Below the pieces are notes generated by a model. It searched no databases and was not told the DNA's origin. It saw nothing but the letters and a program-made list of their open reading frames with translations. Source: Entomortierella parvispora (Eukaryota; Mortierellomycota; Mortierellomycetes; Mortierellales; Mortierellaceae). From it: 64,000 nt of DNA. Position 1 is the stretch's first letter. Each line of letters starts with the position of its first letter. Below, one piece after another: positions 40,024 through 51,418 of this stretch. The translations under genes and the position numbers were made by a program. The DNA lies in contig OY752153.1 in assembly GCA_963573315.1 (NCBI GenBank), positions 310,001 to 374,000 on the forward strand. Direction: 5' to 3'.

Positions 40024-40436
40024 ACTCCTGTCTTCTGGTTGTCTTCTTGTTGTGGTAATTGTTCTTGTCGTAGACGAGATAGAGAGTGAAAGAAAGAGAA
40101 AGAGTGAGGGAAGGAGAAAGATGAATGAACAAAGATGCACCCTGACATGTAGATGGAGATGATGGAGGAACACAGGAAGGCGCAGACTTTTTTCTGGGGG
40201 GCGCATGAACACCAGCCCTTTCCAAGCATGACACAGCGCCGCCTTCATTTACCGGGCTTTTCTTTGTCCCTGACCGCAGCAGAGCTTGGACTTTGATTTC
40301 TTCGCGGTGATAGCACTCTTCAAGCACAACATTCAACCCAAGCTCGCACCATGTGCCACCACGCTAAAGAATCCATCAGATCGGTGTGTCTGGCGCCATT
40401 TATTATTCACTCGCAGCCGAAAATCCTTGGTCAGCA

Positions 40437-41921
40437 CTAGGACAGCCGTGAAAACCTGACCCCTCTTTGGTCTAGATTCGAAAACATCCTCAGGTAAAAC
40501 TTGATCGCGAGGTAGACCGGATATTGACCAGCAAACATATCCAAGACGTCTTCGAGCGTGTATCTGTCTGAAAGCGAGCGATCGAATAAGAGAGGAAACC
40601 AGGCGTCGTATGGATCCACAAAGTTCACTTGCAAAAACTCCAAACCATGACAGGCCCAAGGCTTCAGACCTAGTCCCATGCTACCATCATCCAATTGTTG
40701 AGCAGGTTGTCTCTGAAATGGATCTGACAAGAAGAGATGCCGGACCCGCACTTTCACAGCGCCACCCTTGAATATCCGAAGCTTCCTGAACTGACAAAGG
40801 AGGTCGACAACCATGCCGGTCATGTCCTGTTCATCCAGTGCCGCATCGTCAATAGCCAGCTCTTCCAAAGTTTCCGCAAGAACATCTTTGCCCTTCAGTA
40901 CCACATCCAGGATCTCTCGTCCTTTGAGACTTGTATGGTCTAGATGGTGATTAGAGAATACATGTAGACTTCGAAGAGCAAGCCATCGATCCTGGGGAGC
41001 CATCATTGGAATCGGATCCTCCGCTGCCATTTGTGTCTGCTCGCCTTTTGGCCTTTCCAATCCAAGCAGATAGCAAAGCTGCTCCATTTGTATCCATTGA
41101 CAACCCAAGTGCAGATCCTTGAGTTTTGGGCAAGATTGACGTAATACGTGGGCGAGTTTCTGGCATCCTTCCCAAACAGGATCTTCCTTTGAAGGTTCGC
41201 CCCAGTCCTTGATGGCCAGCTGTTCCAGATCGGCACTCGATTCAACAATGAAAAGCAAGGGATGGAGGGAGTAGCTGAATGTCTCAATCCCAAAACTTTT
41301 CAACTTGTAACTTGCCTTCTTTTCTCCTCTATCATTACACCACAGTGTAAGATACGTCGGCCTGGAGAACTTGTTGTAAAGCAGGGGGAAAGATTCCTGT
41401 ATGATATGCAGTTCTTGCAGATTCGGTATCCGCTCCAGGATGAACTCAATACCAATGGGATCAAAGTCGCGACCTTTGAGGCACAGAGAACGCAAACCTG
41501 AGACGGTGGCGACGACCCGGAGGGTCATGTCAGGCAAATCGGGGTCATTCTCCAGCAGGAGATTCAGTTGCTTCAACATGGCCCTTTGGCCGTAGATGAT
41601 GGAGAGCAGGGGTTCTGCAGAAGCCTTTTGGATCTTTGGTGGAGAAAAGGCGGTCAGGTTTCGGAGACCAAAGAGACGACTGACGACTGGACAAAGAAGA
41701 GGACAGGCAAGCTCACGAACAAAACCCTGATATCGAGGCAGTGCTCGAACAAATGCTCTCTTCTCAAAGTCTATGGGCTGGACGGATCGCCAAAGCTGAG
41801 ATGCGAATGGGCGGAGCCAGCATTTAGAGACGGCACATGCATTGGCGAGATCGGTCCTGGGGAGAAGGGCAGCAATCAGGGACAAGATCTCGGGTGTATG
41901 CAAGGGATGGCAGTCGGACAT
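40437..41921 (-). CDS. F-box/LRR protein
   Basis: 494 aa from the ATG at 41921 (MSDCHPLHTPEIL). Further in-frame ATGs upstream are possible but push the F-box away from the N-terminus. F-box at about 8-47 (TPEILSLIAALLPRTDLANA, RPFASQLWRSV). LRR-like segments include LRSLCLKGRDF, LQELHIIQESF, LEQLAIKDWG, LKDLHLGCQW and LEFLQVNFVD. Same architecture and F-box subtype as the gene at 3270, including FASxLWRS/FASRLWSR. Intact. A ten-base poly-G tract at about 42009-42018 lies upstream. Confidence 0.8.
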   Translation of the reverse strand: MSDCHPLHTPEILSLIAALLPRTDLANACAVSKCWLRPFASQLWRSVQPIDFEKRAFVRALPRYQGFVRELACPLLCPVVSRLFGLRNLTAFSPPKIQKASAEPLLSIIYGQRAMLKQLNLLLENDPDLPDMTLRVVATVSGLRSLCLKGRDFDPIGIEFILERIPNLQELHIIQESFPLLYNKFSRPTYLTLWCNDRGEKKASYKLKSFGIETFSYSLHPLLFIVESSADLEQLAIKDWGEPSKEDPVWEGCQKLAHVLRQSCPKLKDLHLGCQWIQMEQLCYLLGLERPKGEQTQMAAEDPIPMMAPQDRWLALRSLHVFSNHHLDHTSLKGREILDVVLKGKDVLAETLEELAIDDAALDEQDMTGMVVDLLCQFRKLRIFKGGAVKVRVRHLFLSDPFQRQPAQQLDDGSMGLGLKPWACHGLEFLQVNFVDPYDAWFPLLFDRSLSDRYTLEDVLDMFAGQYPVYLAIKFYLRMFSNLDQRGVRFSRLS

Positions 41922-42857
41922 GGGGCCTTTGCGGTAAAGAGATGGATTCAGGGCCATGGGCGGATGGGCAAAGACAAAGATGAGGACGCGATAGATCAAA
42001 GATGCACGGGGGGGGGGGACACAGAGTTTCTTTTCAGCGCGTTGGTGCTCTCCCTGTGTCCCGTCTCACATGCAATGCAGTCCCCCCCAAGGGTTGAAGT
42101 GGCGTCCACATCCTGTGCTGCAGGAATAATCAAGAGAGATTACGTGCTTGCTACACTTTCTGCTGCTCAAGCAAGATAAGGCATGCCATGTCTAAAGGCC
42201 TTGTCACGGCCTTGCTTCTGGGCTCCTAGCCACACGCGTCAAGGTTTCGGTAGGTCGCGACTCAATGCTGGTGGCTCTCTTCCCAAGAACATCTCTCTTG
42301 ACTCGAGTGGCGAAAAAGACGCCTAGTCATCATCTCCTTCTCTTTTCCCACAACATCACAAGCGAGACACCCCCACTTTGATTGCTGCCAGAGATCCTAT
42401 TGCAAGTTAAGGACTCCTTGAGCTCTGGCCCTTCTGCTCCATCAAGGGTTGCCAGATTCAACGCTGCCTTTGGTATCCACACCCCTCAAATATCCTTTTG
42501 TGGAATCAACAGTTCCGGAGCTACAGGCCCGACTTTGAGACCCAGGAGTCCAGCTGTCTGACTCCAGACTACCTGGATATGAAGTAAAGGCTAGTTCCCT
42601 ACGACCATCGTTGGACAAAGGCGCTGCAACTTGGAACGGATGTTGCAGACCGCGTCGCTCGCCCCGCAAAAAAAAAAGATAAATCATGTGACTGACAAAT
42701 TGGTGGCAACGACCATCGTGATTGTCCTCCGGATCTTTGCCACCGTTCTGTGCCACCATGTCGTTTTTATTGCCTTCGTGTCTTTCGACATTTCTCACCA
42801 CTCTTTCTCACTCTCAACACCTCAACCGTAGTCCAGTCCCAACTTCTTACGCCGACA

Positions 42858-44763
42858 ATGTCTGACATGACCCGAGCCCCAAAAAGACGCCTGATCGACG
42901 ATCACCATGCCCCTCCTTCTCCTCTTCTCTCACAGCATTATGATCAGCCCTCCCAGCTCTTTTTCCTTCCAGAAATCTTGTTCCAGATTGGCGAACTCCT
43001 GGAAAAACACGAAATTTGGTCCTGCTCTCTTGTTTGCCAAACTTGGTATTCAGTCTTTTCTACATTCTTGGACTGGATGGCTCTTGATTCCTTCAGCGAA
43101 TATGTGGAAAAGTCCAGCCACCATTGTGGCTCCTGCTTTGTGCCGAGTGGACATGGACATGATACGAAGCTTTGCCAGTCCCTTCTTGATACACTCTTGC
43201 TGAGAGTTACGAAACCCAATGCTGCCTTTGGGATGCACAGCCTCCGATACGCTAGTCTCCATAATGGACACCTGATGTACCATGCATCGGACCCCGATCC
43301 CAAGGCCTCCAACGTACTCCATACTCCTCCTGAGTCCTCAAGTTGATGTGATTTGTTTAATGGCAGAAAAATCACAGTACCTCCACACTCTCTATCTGAA
43401 TATGAATCAAAAGTTGGATAGACATCCTCGACCATGTTCGTGGACAAAGGTCTTGCGGGATAAAACAGAATTGGAAGGGTCTGAGGAAGGTGGCCAGAGT
43501 TCTTCAGTGACCTCTCCGATCACTTCAGGATCATATCCCGAGTCTGAGGAAGGTAGCCAGAGTTCTTCAGTGACATCTCAGATCGGTCCAGGATCATATC
43601 CTACCCCACCTCTCTCCATGACCTGTCATAAGAGCCAATATCCGAATTGGCCCAATCTTTTCCAAGTTAATCTACAAAACTGTCGCGTAGAATACTCTTT
43701 TCTTCGTGTTCTCCTTAGCAATGCGCCTGAACTTGATAATCTTAAACTTATACGCGTCTCATTCTCCGGACCCGAAGTAACTCAACAGGCCGACGAGGAC
43801 ACAATCCAGTGCAAACAGGAAGCAAGACAAAGCCTGTGGAAGTCAAATGCCAACATGGATAGATCAAGAATAGTCTCGATGAGTCTCTGGCATGTTGAAG
43901 GACTGAATCTTTTGGACGTTCTCCAGTTTGCAAGCAATCTGCCCCATCTCAGTGGCTTTAGATGTTGCCTCGAAGGGAAAACAACGCAAAGCCCAGATGT
44001 GTCATCGTCGGATCAAGAATCGGCAACAACCTTTGGTGGATTCAAGTCGTTGCATAGATTGACCCTCCACAACAGTCCATGCAAGGAGACCACCAATCTT
44101 TTTCAGAGTGCCAAGAAAGGCATTCCTTACTTCACTCTTTTGGATTCACCAATGAATGAGGCCTTGGCGCAGGCCCTTGTCAGGACACTGCATGCTCGGG
44201 TTTTGAAGGAGATCGAATTCAAGAACGTTGATCTGACGGACTGTGAGCACGCCCTCCACCTCTTGCTGAGTTCACTCCCTGATCTGGAAACGTTTTGCGT
44301 TCGTGGAGGCCCCATGGTTTGCGACCCTGCTATCCTTGGGCGAGAAAGCTGGGTATGCTCTGACCTCAAATGTCTTGTTGTAAAGCCCAAATGCGATGGG
44401 GGTGGTCAAAGTTATTCTAAGAAAATGTCTCAAGACGCTTTCATGAAGCAAGTGGCGTCGCTCCAGCGTCTTTGCTACTTGGATTTCGAGGCAGATGACG
44501 AAGATGGTAATGCTTATGGATTCGCGCCAGAGGAATGCTTGGAGATTCTCGGAAGCATGGAAAGGCTTAGGAAAATTAACCTTGGAGAAAGGACATACAG
44601 AAGAATGACAGAGGCGCATGCTGTGCACATTGCGCAGTCGCATAGGAATTGGGGTTGGCGCCAGGCATATTTCTTTGGAGTTCCTGTAATGGAAGGAATT
44701 CCATTTGTGTTGGGTATGGAAGCGCAAGTGAACAAGGTCTACATGACAGGATCTCTGGATTAG
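42858..44763 (+). pseudogene. F-box/LRR gene with one frameshift near 43300-43345
   Basis: The first frame runs from the ATG at 42858 (MSDMTRAPKRRL, F-box FLPEILFQIGELLEKHEIW, CQTWYSVFSTFLDW) to a stop at 43346. The rest continues in another frame from about 43345 (DVICLMAEKSQYLHTLYLNM) to 44763, with LRR-like segments and the C-terminal YGFAPEECLEIL motif. The paralogue at 55385 shows that both halves belong together. I tested GT-AG introns between them: none keeps frame without removing conserved residues. So this is a frameshift (pseudogene or sequencing error). A 27-bp-scale repeat (SEEGxQSSSVTS-P) occurs twice at 43480-43600. Otherwise well preserved. Confidence 0.7.
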
Positions 44764-45136
44764 CCTTGAACTGGCAACCAAAAAACTTGAGATAATGATG
44801 TTTCGAACGTACCCTATAATCTCAGTTACTCTACCAGACTCCTTGATCTGAACCTCTTGCTGTCAAAGGACCTTCCCATCTCGGTTATCATTGAATAAAG
44901 GTCACTTCATACTATGAACAACTACCTATCATTCATACTTGATCTCCCACCATCGCACACGTATTCCTTGACCACCAGCCCGTACTGCAAATTCTGAAAT
45001 TCCGGCCTTATAGTTGGCTGAGAACAAGCTAATCCTTAACTAGATCCAAAGTCCAAGGATGCTGTCCAAGAATGGAGCGGTTGGTCCGCTTTAGTCCCTC
45101 TTTAATAATTCCTTACTCTCGTTGTAATCTGCCATC

Positions 45137-46423
45137 TCAGTATGATTGCCTCACTATCCATGGTTTCAGTCTCTGGATTGCATTGGCCGGAAACTCGCTT
45201 TCGACATTGATCCAAAGACTCTCCAGCGTCTCCTTGTTGTCCAGGATCGCGTCCACCACCAGATCATCACAGCTGTTCGATACACTCGATCCAAATGTGA
45301 GTCGCTTCCAGCCTCCACCACCACCCTTCTTGACAAATCCTGGATCGTTGCAACTGGTACCATTATACATGTATGAGCAACAAGCACCCTTGGACAGGAT
45401 CTGGGCTAGTTTGCTGCTTGCATTCCCACTGATGTTGCTTACGTTCAATTCCTGTAACGCAGGACACCTTCTTAAAAGCGCCATCAGGACCTCCAAGTCA
45501 ATGTTCAGCCCAGTCATCGACAATGACTCAAGTTTCTCAAAGGTCTCGGTCGCCACTGGGATCCTTGCTATCTGAGCCAAGATCACCAACTTCTCCATCT
45601 CTGCGATTTTGAGGCGAGGGCTCCGATTCCTGTTACCAAAACAGTGGAGGCTCAATTGCTCCAGATTGCCGGGCAAGGCTGCCAAGAGGTAGGCTTGATC
45701 CTCAGGTGTCCAGAATTGGGTCTGTATCGTAACAGTGAGTCTCGTCAGCGTTCCTGTGACACGCTGAAGAAAGTCCTGGAAGGCTGCAATTTGCTCAGGT
45801 GTTCGCGAAAGCAGAGTGTCGTAGCTCAGATCTACGTCGAGTTCCTCGAGATAGAGCTTTGTTCTTGTCTTCATCGCCATAACTGCTGTCGCTGCTTTTG
45901 TTGTCGCCGCTGCTGCCGTTACTGTTGCCAATCCAAGAGACAGGACTTGATCAGCCTGAGCCTGATCATCCCCTTGTCGATTCATATAGGCGTCATTCTC
46001 CTGAATGGCTCCATAAAAAATATCAAAGAGAGAAAAATGATTGAGACGCAAGATCCTGATCCGATGCAAATGACGCCCCAATAGAGGAAGCGTCGCCGCC
46101 ATAGTAGTGGTGGTAGTTGCTTTTTCTGATCTCTGTTCATGTTCCACAGCTACATGAGCTCCCGTGACAACTGTTGCTTTCCTGTCCGTACCGTTCTTGG
46201 GCTCCCCAAAGCATTCGGTAAACAGATAATAATTGTTGTAGGGGACAGACGGATCTGGGTGCCGTATGTTGACCATGTGCCAGATCTTGTCAATGAATAG
46301 ACTGTACCAAGCTTTGGAGACTCGAGCGCAGATGATGCTTTCGTTCTTGGTGAATATGGCAACAATTTGCAAAGTGATCTCTATGGGGAGATTGATGATG
46401 TCTGAGACGATGGCACGGTTCAT
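45137..46423 (-). CDS. F-box/LRR protein
   Basis: 428 aa from the ATG at 46423 (MNRAIVSDIINLP), with the F-box at about 9-52 (LPIEITLQIVAIFTKNESII, AWYSLFIDKIWHMVNI). It then has the HRIRILRLNHFSLFDIFY stretch shared with the big gene at 37219 (RIRLLDVHYSKVLDLFY), an Ala/Thr-rich low-complexity segment, and LRR-like parts (LEELDVDLSYDT, LEQLSLHCFGN, LESLSMTGLNID, LQELNVSNIS). It ends soon after the last repeats (WIVRQSY), about half the length of its relative, so it is either a short version or C-terminally truncated. No internal breaks. Confidence 0.75.
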   Translation of the reverse strand: MNRAIVSDIINLPIEITLQIVAIFTKNESIICARVSKAWYSLFIDKIWHMVNIRHPDPSVPYNNYYLFTECFGEPKNGTDRKATVVTGAHVAVEHEQRSEKATTTTTMAATLPLLGRHLHRIRILRLNHFSLFDIFYGAIQENDAYMNRQGDDQAQADQVLSLGLATVTAAAATTKAATAVMAMKTRTKLYLEELDVDLSYDTLLSRTPEQIAAFQDFLQRVTGTLTRLTVTIQTQFWTPEDQAYLLAALPGNLEQLSLHCFGNRNRSPRLKIAEMEKLVILAQIARIPVATETFEKLESLSMTGLNIDLEVLMALLRRCPALQELNVSNISGNASSKLAQILSKGACCSYMYNGTSCNDPGFVKKGGGGGWKRLTFGSSVSNSCDDLVVDAILDNKETLESLWINVESEFPANAIQRLKPWIVRQSY

Positions 46424-46974
46424 TTTTTTGGATTGGGAAGGCCGATGGAAGCAGAGGTGGGAAGGGAAACGAGGTGAAGAGATACCGACTGCAGCAGAGA
46501 AATCTAACAAAGACAAGCTACAGCCAAGAGCTCATAAATATTGGACCCCAAGATTGGAGGCGCAGTGTCCTCTTTGTTTTGAGAGCAACGACATTGGTGG
46601 CCACAACCACTGGCTTTGCCTCCATTTAAAGTCGGAGCTTTTGTATAGTACTTTTTGTAACGAGAGAGGCAGGTCTTGACGGCTGTCTCCTTTCTGGTAG
46701 CCACGTTTACATTTGTGGCTCCATTCAACAAAGAATTCTATGTTTTCTTTGCTCCACAGCTGTTCGTCGTCCCTGCATCTACTCTTTCAGGCTGCCGGGA
46801 CAGAAAAAGGAAATCACGGTACTAATGAAAGAGGTACATTTTGCTTTTATTCAGTTCGTCATGACACTCAGGATACGACATGCTACCCGTAATACAACCG
46901 GACAGGCTGCCTTCATCTGCCCCCTACGATTCTCCAAGAACGAGCAAACTGTGCTCACTCGTGCCTTTGGACAC

Positions 46975-48275
46975 CTAGAGAGGATACCCTCGCTTGGTCC
47001 AAAACGGATCATGCCACGCTTCATCGTGCTCAGGCCAATGTGTTCGTATCCAGTTGTCCTTCTTCTCGCCCTTGCTAACGCTCATTCTATCAATCTGCAG
47101 TTTCTTCATTTCTTTCAATCCCTCCAACAACTCTAACCCATCCTGCAACGCCAGTGTTAGGCATTGATGGTTATGGCCGGCATTTAGAGCCAAACCGCGC
47201 TCCTGTCAGTATTCCTCTTCCCCCAGATTGTCCAGATCATTGTTCATGCAGTCCTGAGAAAATCGATTATAGTCCGCCTTTACCTTCACACCTAGAACTG
47301 GCTCTTTCCATCGCCTGAACCCTGCCGGCTGAGCCATAATCTCCCTTTGGATCTGCTGATTCTGTTGCGCCGTAATTTTTTATGAGTTGTGAAGAGCGTC
47401 CAAGAGTTGTATACGGGTTTTTGTGATGGTCCGGATGTCGGGCCGAGGGATCTCGCCAACCACGCACCGAAAGGACTGCAGACTTATGGAAGCCCACTTT
47501 TTCTGGGACTTGATGATATCGTCGGCCAACAACATGTGTAACTGAAGGGGTTTTGACTTTTGAGTAATCCAACCGTCGGAGGTGGGTGTCCAGTCTCCGC
47601 AGTTTAGGCGAGAGACATAAAACTCGTTGGATCGCGCGGCTGTCCAATCTCGGACTGCCGGGGATTCGTAGGTTTTCCAATATCTGGCTAAGCTCCAAGA
47701 TTGCAGAGGTGATCCGATGATCAATCTTCCATCTTACGACAGCTCTCAGCAAAGATCCATGTCAAGGTGAGTGAGAAGGCGGCATCTCTCGGATGGTTCA
47801 CAGACGGCAGCCCAACATGCAACTACAAGTGCAGAGGTCTCTGTTGCGCCGGAAGGTTTTCAGCCTCATACTTGGCCGATCCAAAACCTGGCAGCAGCGA
47901 AGCGAGGGCAGTGTGGGTCAGACGAAGAACTCGGATTCGATGCAAGTTCCTGGGTAGAGCTGAGGATGCGGTGACTGGATCATCGTCGGGTATGAAGTTC
48001 CTTGATCCGTCAAAGCTGAGTAGACTGGAGGACCGTTCCTGGATGTCGATCGAGTCCCACAGCTGGTCCATGAACCATTCGCGCAAGGCCCTGTTTATTC
48101 GAGCGCAGACCGTGAGGCTCAGGAGGCCTTTGACAGGATGGGCAAGCGTGAGCGTGTTGACGGTGCAATCCATGAACAAAAAAAAAGATGAGCAAAGACA
48201 CAGACAGACACGTAAAAGCCGGCGCTGCTCTCTTTTCTTTTTTTCTTTCTCACTGTCCGTGCATTTGGCGTACAT
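46975..48275 (-). pseudogene. Decayed F-box/LRR gene
   Basis: Pieces in several frames follow the layout of the 37219 gene. About 48150-47823 has the second half of an F-box and what follows (LTVCARINRALREWFMDQLW, LHRIRVLRLTHTAL). 47752-47267 has LENLRIPGSPRLDSRAIQ and LRRLDTHLRRLD. 47193-46975 has DGLELLEGLKEMKKLQIDRM and WIRTHWPEH, ending FWTKRG, which matches WIREHWPAF and FWTDRG of the intact gene. The initiating part of the F-box is lost, and several frame breaks occur. Confidence 0.75.
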
Positions 48276-48513
48276 CCCTCGGGTCCTCTAGTTAACAAAA
48301 GCCGGGAAAATTGATAAGACAGTTTACCTCCCTTCCTGGCGAGCAAAAGCCCCTAACGTACCCTTACAACGCCTTGTATAGTCAGTTGGATGCAGTATGC
48401 AATCTCATTTAAAGTGAACAGAAATGAAAAGGCACGTTAAGACCCTAGAAAGGAGTGGACCAGAGGCAGCCCCCTTATTGAAATATGCAGCCCATGCGAT
48501 TGCAGGTATTTTT

Positions 48514-49302
48514 CTACCTGACATCGCACAGGCTGCAGAAACTCAAAATGTCGGCTACATTCATGCAAGAAGAGTGCTGATGTGTGCTGCAGACACAAAA
48601 GAATGTCGGTGTTGTGCTAGAAGCAATGTTTATTGATATAAAAATCTTTGATGTAAGCCAAGAAAATGTGCAGACTGCAGTGAGGAAGACAGAGGCGATG
48701 TGTAGTAGAGTTTTTTTTTTTTTTTGGGCATAGAGGTCAAGTGAGAGCATGGGTCGCGGGTCTGTTTCCAGGTAAGACGACTGGAAATTCGTAGCGGCCT
48801 TGTCACTAAGAACTTGGGCCTCATCGACGACGAGCCTCAACGTAGACTCGCTTGAGAAATTGGGGTAGGCATGAGCAGCAAGAATCTCTCGCACTGAAAG
48901 GAGTTCGTGTCGGACAATAGGCCTCAGAGTCGACTCGAATATCGTAAATCCTTCCAGTCTGCCGTAGAGTTTCGAAAAAAGCTCTGAAGATACATCTTTG
49001 AACATATGCGGACAGACTTGAAGTACAGCCCAACTCGCGCTCGAAAAAGTCTGGCGGCAATCAGGGATCTGCAGACAGTATCTGAGGAAAAGCACAAGGG
49101 TCATATTCCTTGCGAAGGCCGTGTTCTGAGCAGGACTTTGTTCCTCGTTCGTTTTGGTGTCAATAAAGCCGGCAAGTTGGCTGAGATCGCTCGATCCAAA
49201 ATCACTTTTCGCAGCGTTGAAGTAGTAGAATCCCCATTGGAGGCATAGTGTCTCTATAACGGATCGTGTTTTCCCGCAGCCACTCACTAGAGGCATGCAC
49301 AC
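48514..49302 (-). pseudogene. Crinkler-type P-loop NTPase fragment
   Basis: The minus-strand frame reads MPLVSGCGKTRSVIETLCLQ, a Walker A motif (G-x4-GK-T). LRLVVDEAQVLSDKA is a Walker B motif in the style of Crinkler (CRN) C-terminal NTPase domains known from Rhizophagus, Mortierella and oomycetes. In between are NFSSESTLRLV and other family-like stretches (from memory of the family, not a search). The frame then runs into poly-K-encoding T/A-rich sequence and unrelated Cys/Ser-rich residues, so the domain is cut off after PRPMLSLDL. The N-terminal CRN targeting part is absent. A truncated relic is the best reading. Confidence 0.55.
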
Positions 49303-49371
49303 AATTGGTTAGTTCGCGCTTCAAGGTGCACTGCAAAGAGAATTATTACTTGGTCCCGGCCATGGTGGCAA

Positions 49372-49748
49372 ATTGGCACAACCTTTGTCCCACACTTCTG
49401 CCAATGTATGCTCAAAGGAGTCCACTTTGGCAGAGGAAAAGGCCACCTCCAGGGTCTCATTGGCAGTTCTCAGAGAATCCTGGTCGGATGAAGGGGCGGT
49501 CAAGCCAGCTGTCATCCCGATGATCTAATCCCCCACTACCACCATTGCGCTCGAAGCCCACAAAGGGTCTGCATTCCCAAGATGGCACAACCTTTGTCCC
49601 ACACTTCTGCCAATGTATGCTCAAAGGTGTCCACTTCGGCAGAGGAAAAGGCCACCTCCAGGGTCTCATCGGCAGTTCTCAGAGAATCCTGGTCGGATGA
49701 AGGGGCGATGAAGCCAGCTGTGCATCCCGATGACCTAATCCCCTACTG
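49372..49748. repeat. Direct duplication of a 165-bp linker-coding segment
   Basis: About 49372-49538 and 49582-49748 are direct copies, nearly identical (GGCACAACCTTTGTCCCACA through GATCTAATCCCC/GACCTAATCCCC). On the minus strand each encodes SSDQDSLRTA-ETLEVAFSSA, then VD-FEHTLAEVWDKGCA. They lie directly upstream of the P-loop fragment on the same strand, so they are probably its linker, duplicated. Confidence 0.75.
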
Positions 49749-50451
49749 GTGATGCATCGCGGCTCTCCAGGAGTAATGATCGACTGTTGGTGTGAACACG
49801 CGAAAGCGGCATGATTGTGTGTCGGAGAAGTGTAATAAATGGAATGTTATTTTTTTTTGAAGAAAGCTGCTTTCGTATCCGGTGAACCTGTCAGATTTGC
49901 ATAGTGAAGTATCATTTCCTTTCACATTGTAGATGAGCATCCTATTCATACCGAATTATCATATAATGACATCGAAATGTCACCAAGACATTACGCGATT
50001 TTGTTCGTATCGCTGACCAGATGTGGGATCTATCATTGCAAACAAAGATGGTTAGAAAGGCTTTGAAACGCGTTTGACGCACTAGACGTGTCTGATCAAA
50101 ATGCTGTACCTTGTTACTGCCTTGGCCGGGAGCCTGATGAGGCTGCGGCTGGGGTAGATGAGATGGAGCCAGAGGCTGGAGCTGAGGCTGAGGTCGATGC
50201 AGAGGGGGCTGAGCCTGAGAACAATAGAGTGGACATACACACTGTGAGAAAAATGAACCTTTTCGCTTCAAATATCGAGTCATCCCGACTTACTGGTCTG
50301 CCCCCGTGCTTGAGAGTGAGCCAAAGGATGGCGAGGGCGAACTGTCGAGAAGAAAAGGTTGAATAGGCAATCGACACTGGTGTAAGTTCATGAAGTGATG
50401 GTTCTTTTTTTTTTTTTTTTTTTTTTTGGTCGCTGCACACTTTACTCACCT

Positions 50452-51138
50452 GTTCTGGACGGCAGTGCCTGCGATCGTGCCTGCGATCGTGTCTGCGATC
50501 GTGTACTTGATCCTGATGCCTGCGATGTTTGCGTCTGTCGAGGCGGGATTGTCTGCGAACTTGGCCCAGACGGGTATGAGCGCAAGGTTGATTCCCATGA
50601 CTGCAACCTTTGCATCGGTCGAGGTGGGACTGTCTGTGTCCTTGGCCGAGGTGGGGTTCCCACTCGAATCTTGGATGCCGGTACCATCAATGCAAATACC
50701 ACTCGAGCTCTAGCCAAAGGGTCTCTCCCACCTGATCATTTGGATAGGATAAAAACTTGCCTGAGAGGGGTTACGCGGTTTGGGACAGCAACAAAAAGGG
50801 CCTGCCAACAAGCAATTGGACAATACCTCGAATGTCTGTCTTTGCAGCATCTTGACGAAGACGACAAGTTTATTCTTCGTACGCTTCCCCCCCCCCCCCT
50901 TTCACCGCTAAGGCTCGGCTCCCGGATGGAGCGGTCTTAGATGAGGATTCCACTGAGCCCAACGAGGAATTGGAGGAGGACGAGGAACAGGCGATTCAAA
51001 CAACAACCGATATCGAAACTATCATCAAAGGCAAAAGAAAAGGTGCGGAACAGATTCAGTTTTTTTCGGCGCTTCTGACGGCTATCTACAAATCGGAGCC
51101 TCTGCAGAGGTGGCGAGTGTACCTCTTGTTCGTAGTTT
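50452..51138 (+). other. Ambiguous coding region, both strands open
   Basis: Plus strand: a Cys-rich frame (DRACDRVCDRVLDPDACD, then RIKTCLRGVTRFGTATK and QYLECLSLQHLDEDDKF) runs to a poly-C tract at 50888-50897. Beyond a frameshift an acidic frame continues (ARLPDGAVLDEDSTEPNEEL, ETIIKGKRKGAEQIQFFSAL) to a stop at 51138. Minus strand: a Ser/Arg/Gln/Pro-rich frame (50690-50452) could splice through two good GT-AG introns (GTGAGT, GTAAGT donors) into 50270-50110. I cannot decide between them. A CTGCGATCGTGC 12-mer tandem lies at 50465-50500. Confidence 0.3.
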
Positions 51139-51141
51139 AGA

Positions 51142-51418
51142 ATGTCCACCGGGTTCAACGACATTGCATTCCTGGAGAACAACAATTTCCTGGACCCAAT
51201 AACTTTTTTCAAGTGGAAAAACTACACGTCGCAAGATGACAAGCAGAGAGCGCACTCCGCATACTCGTCCTTAATAATTAAGGCGCAATCAGTGACTGAA
51301 TGGAGTGACCACGGAGCAAAAATGAAGCAGCTCTGGGACAAACACAGAGATGACGGCCCGCTCTTCGACTTTTGGACGACTCTTTCCAAAGACTCCTTGA
51401 CTCGGAAAAGTCTATTTA
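51142..51418 (+). pseudogene. Hypothetical ORF interrupted by a TA-flanked element
   Basis: From the ATG at 51142 the frame reads MSTGFNDIAFLENNNFLDPI and FFKWKNYTSQDDKQRAHSAY, a soluble, Lys/Asp-rich sequence. After SLTRKSLFT at 51418 it runs straight into the inverted-repeat element and ends 15 codons later. Sequence after the element's right end (51582 on) does not obviously resume the protein. Family unknown. Confidence 0.4.

Noticed and set aside
43255-43342. GTCTCC...CTCAAG intron that would restore the frame of the 42858 gene
   Set aside because: The donor is weak and it removes residues (H-N-G-x-L-x-Y) conserved in the 55385 paralogue.
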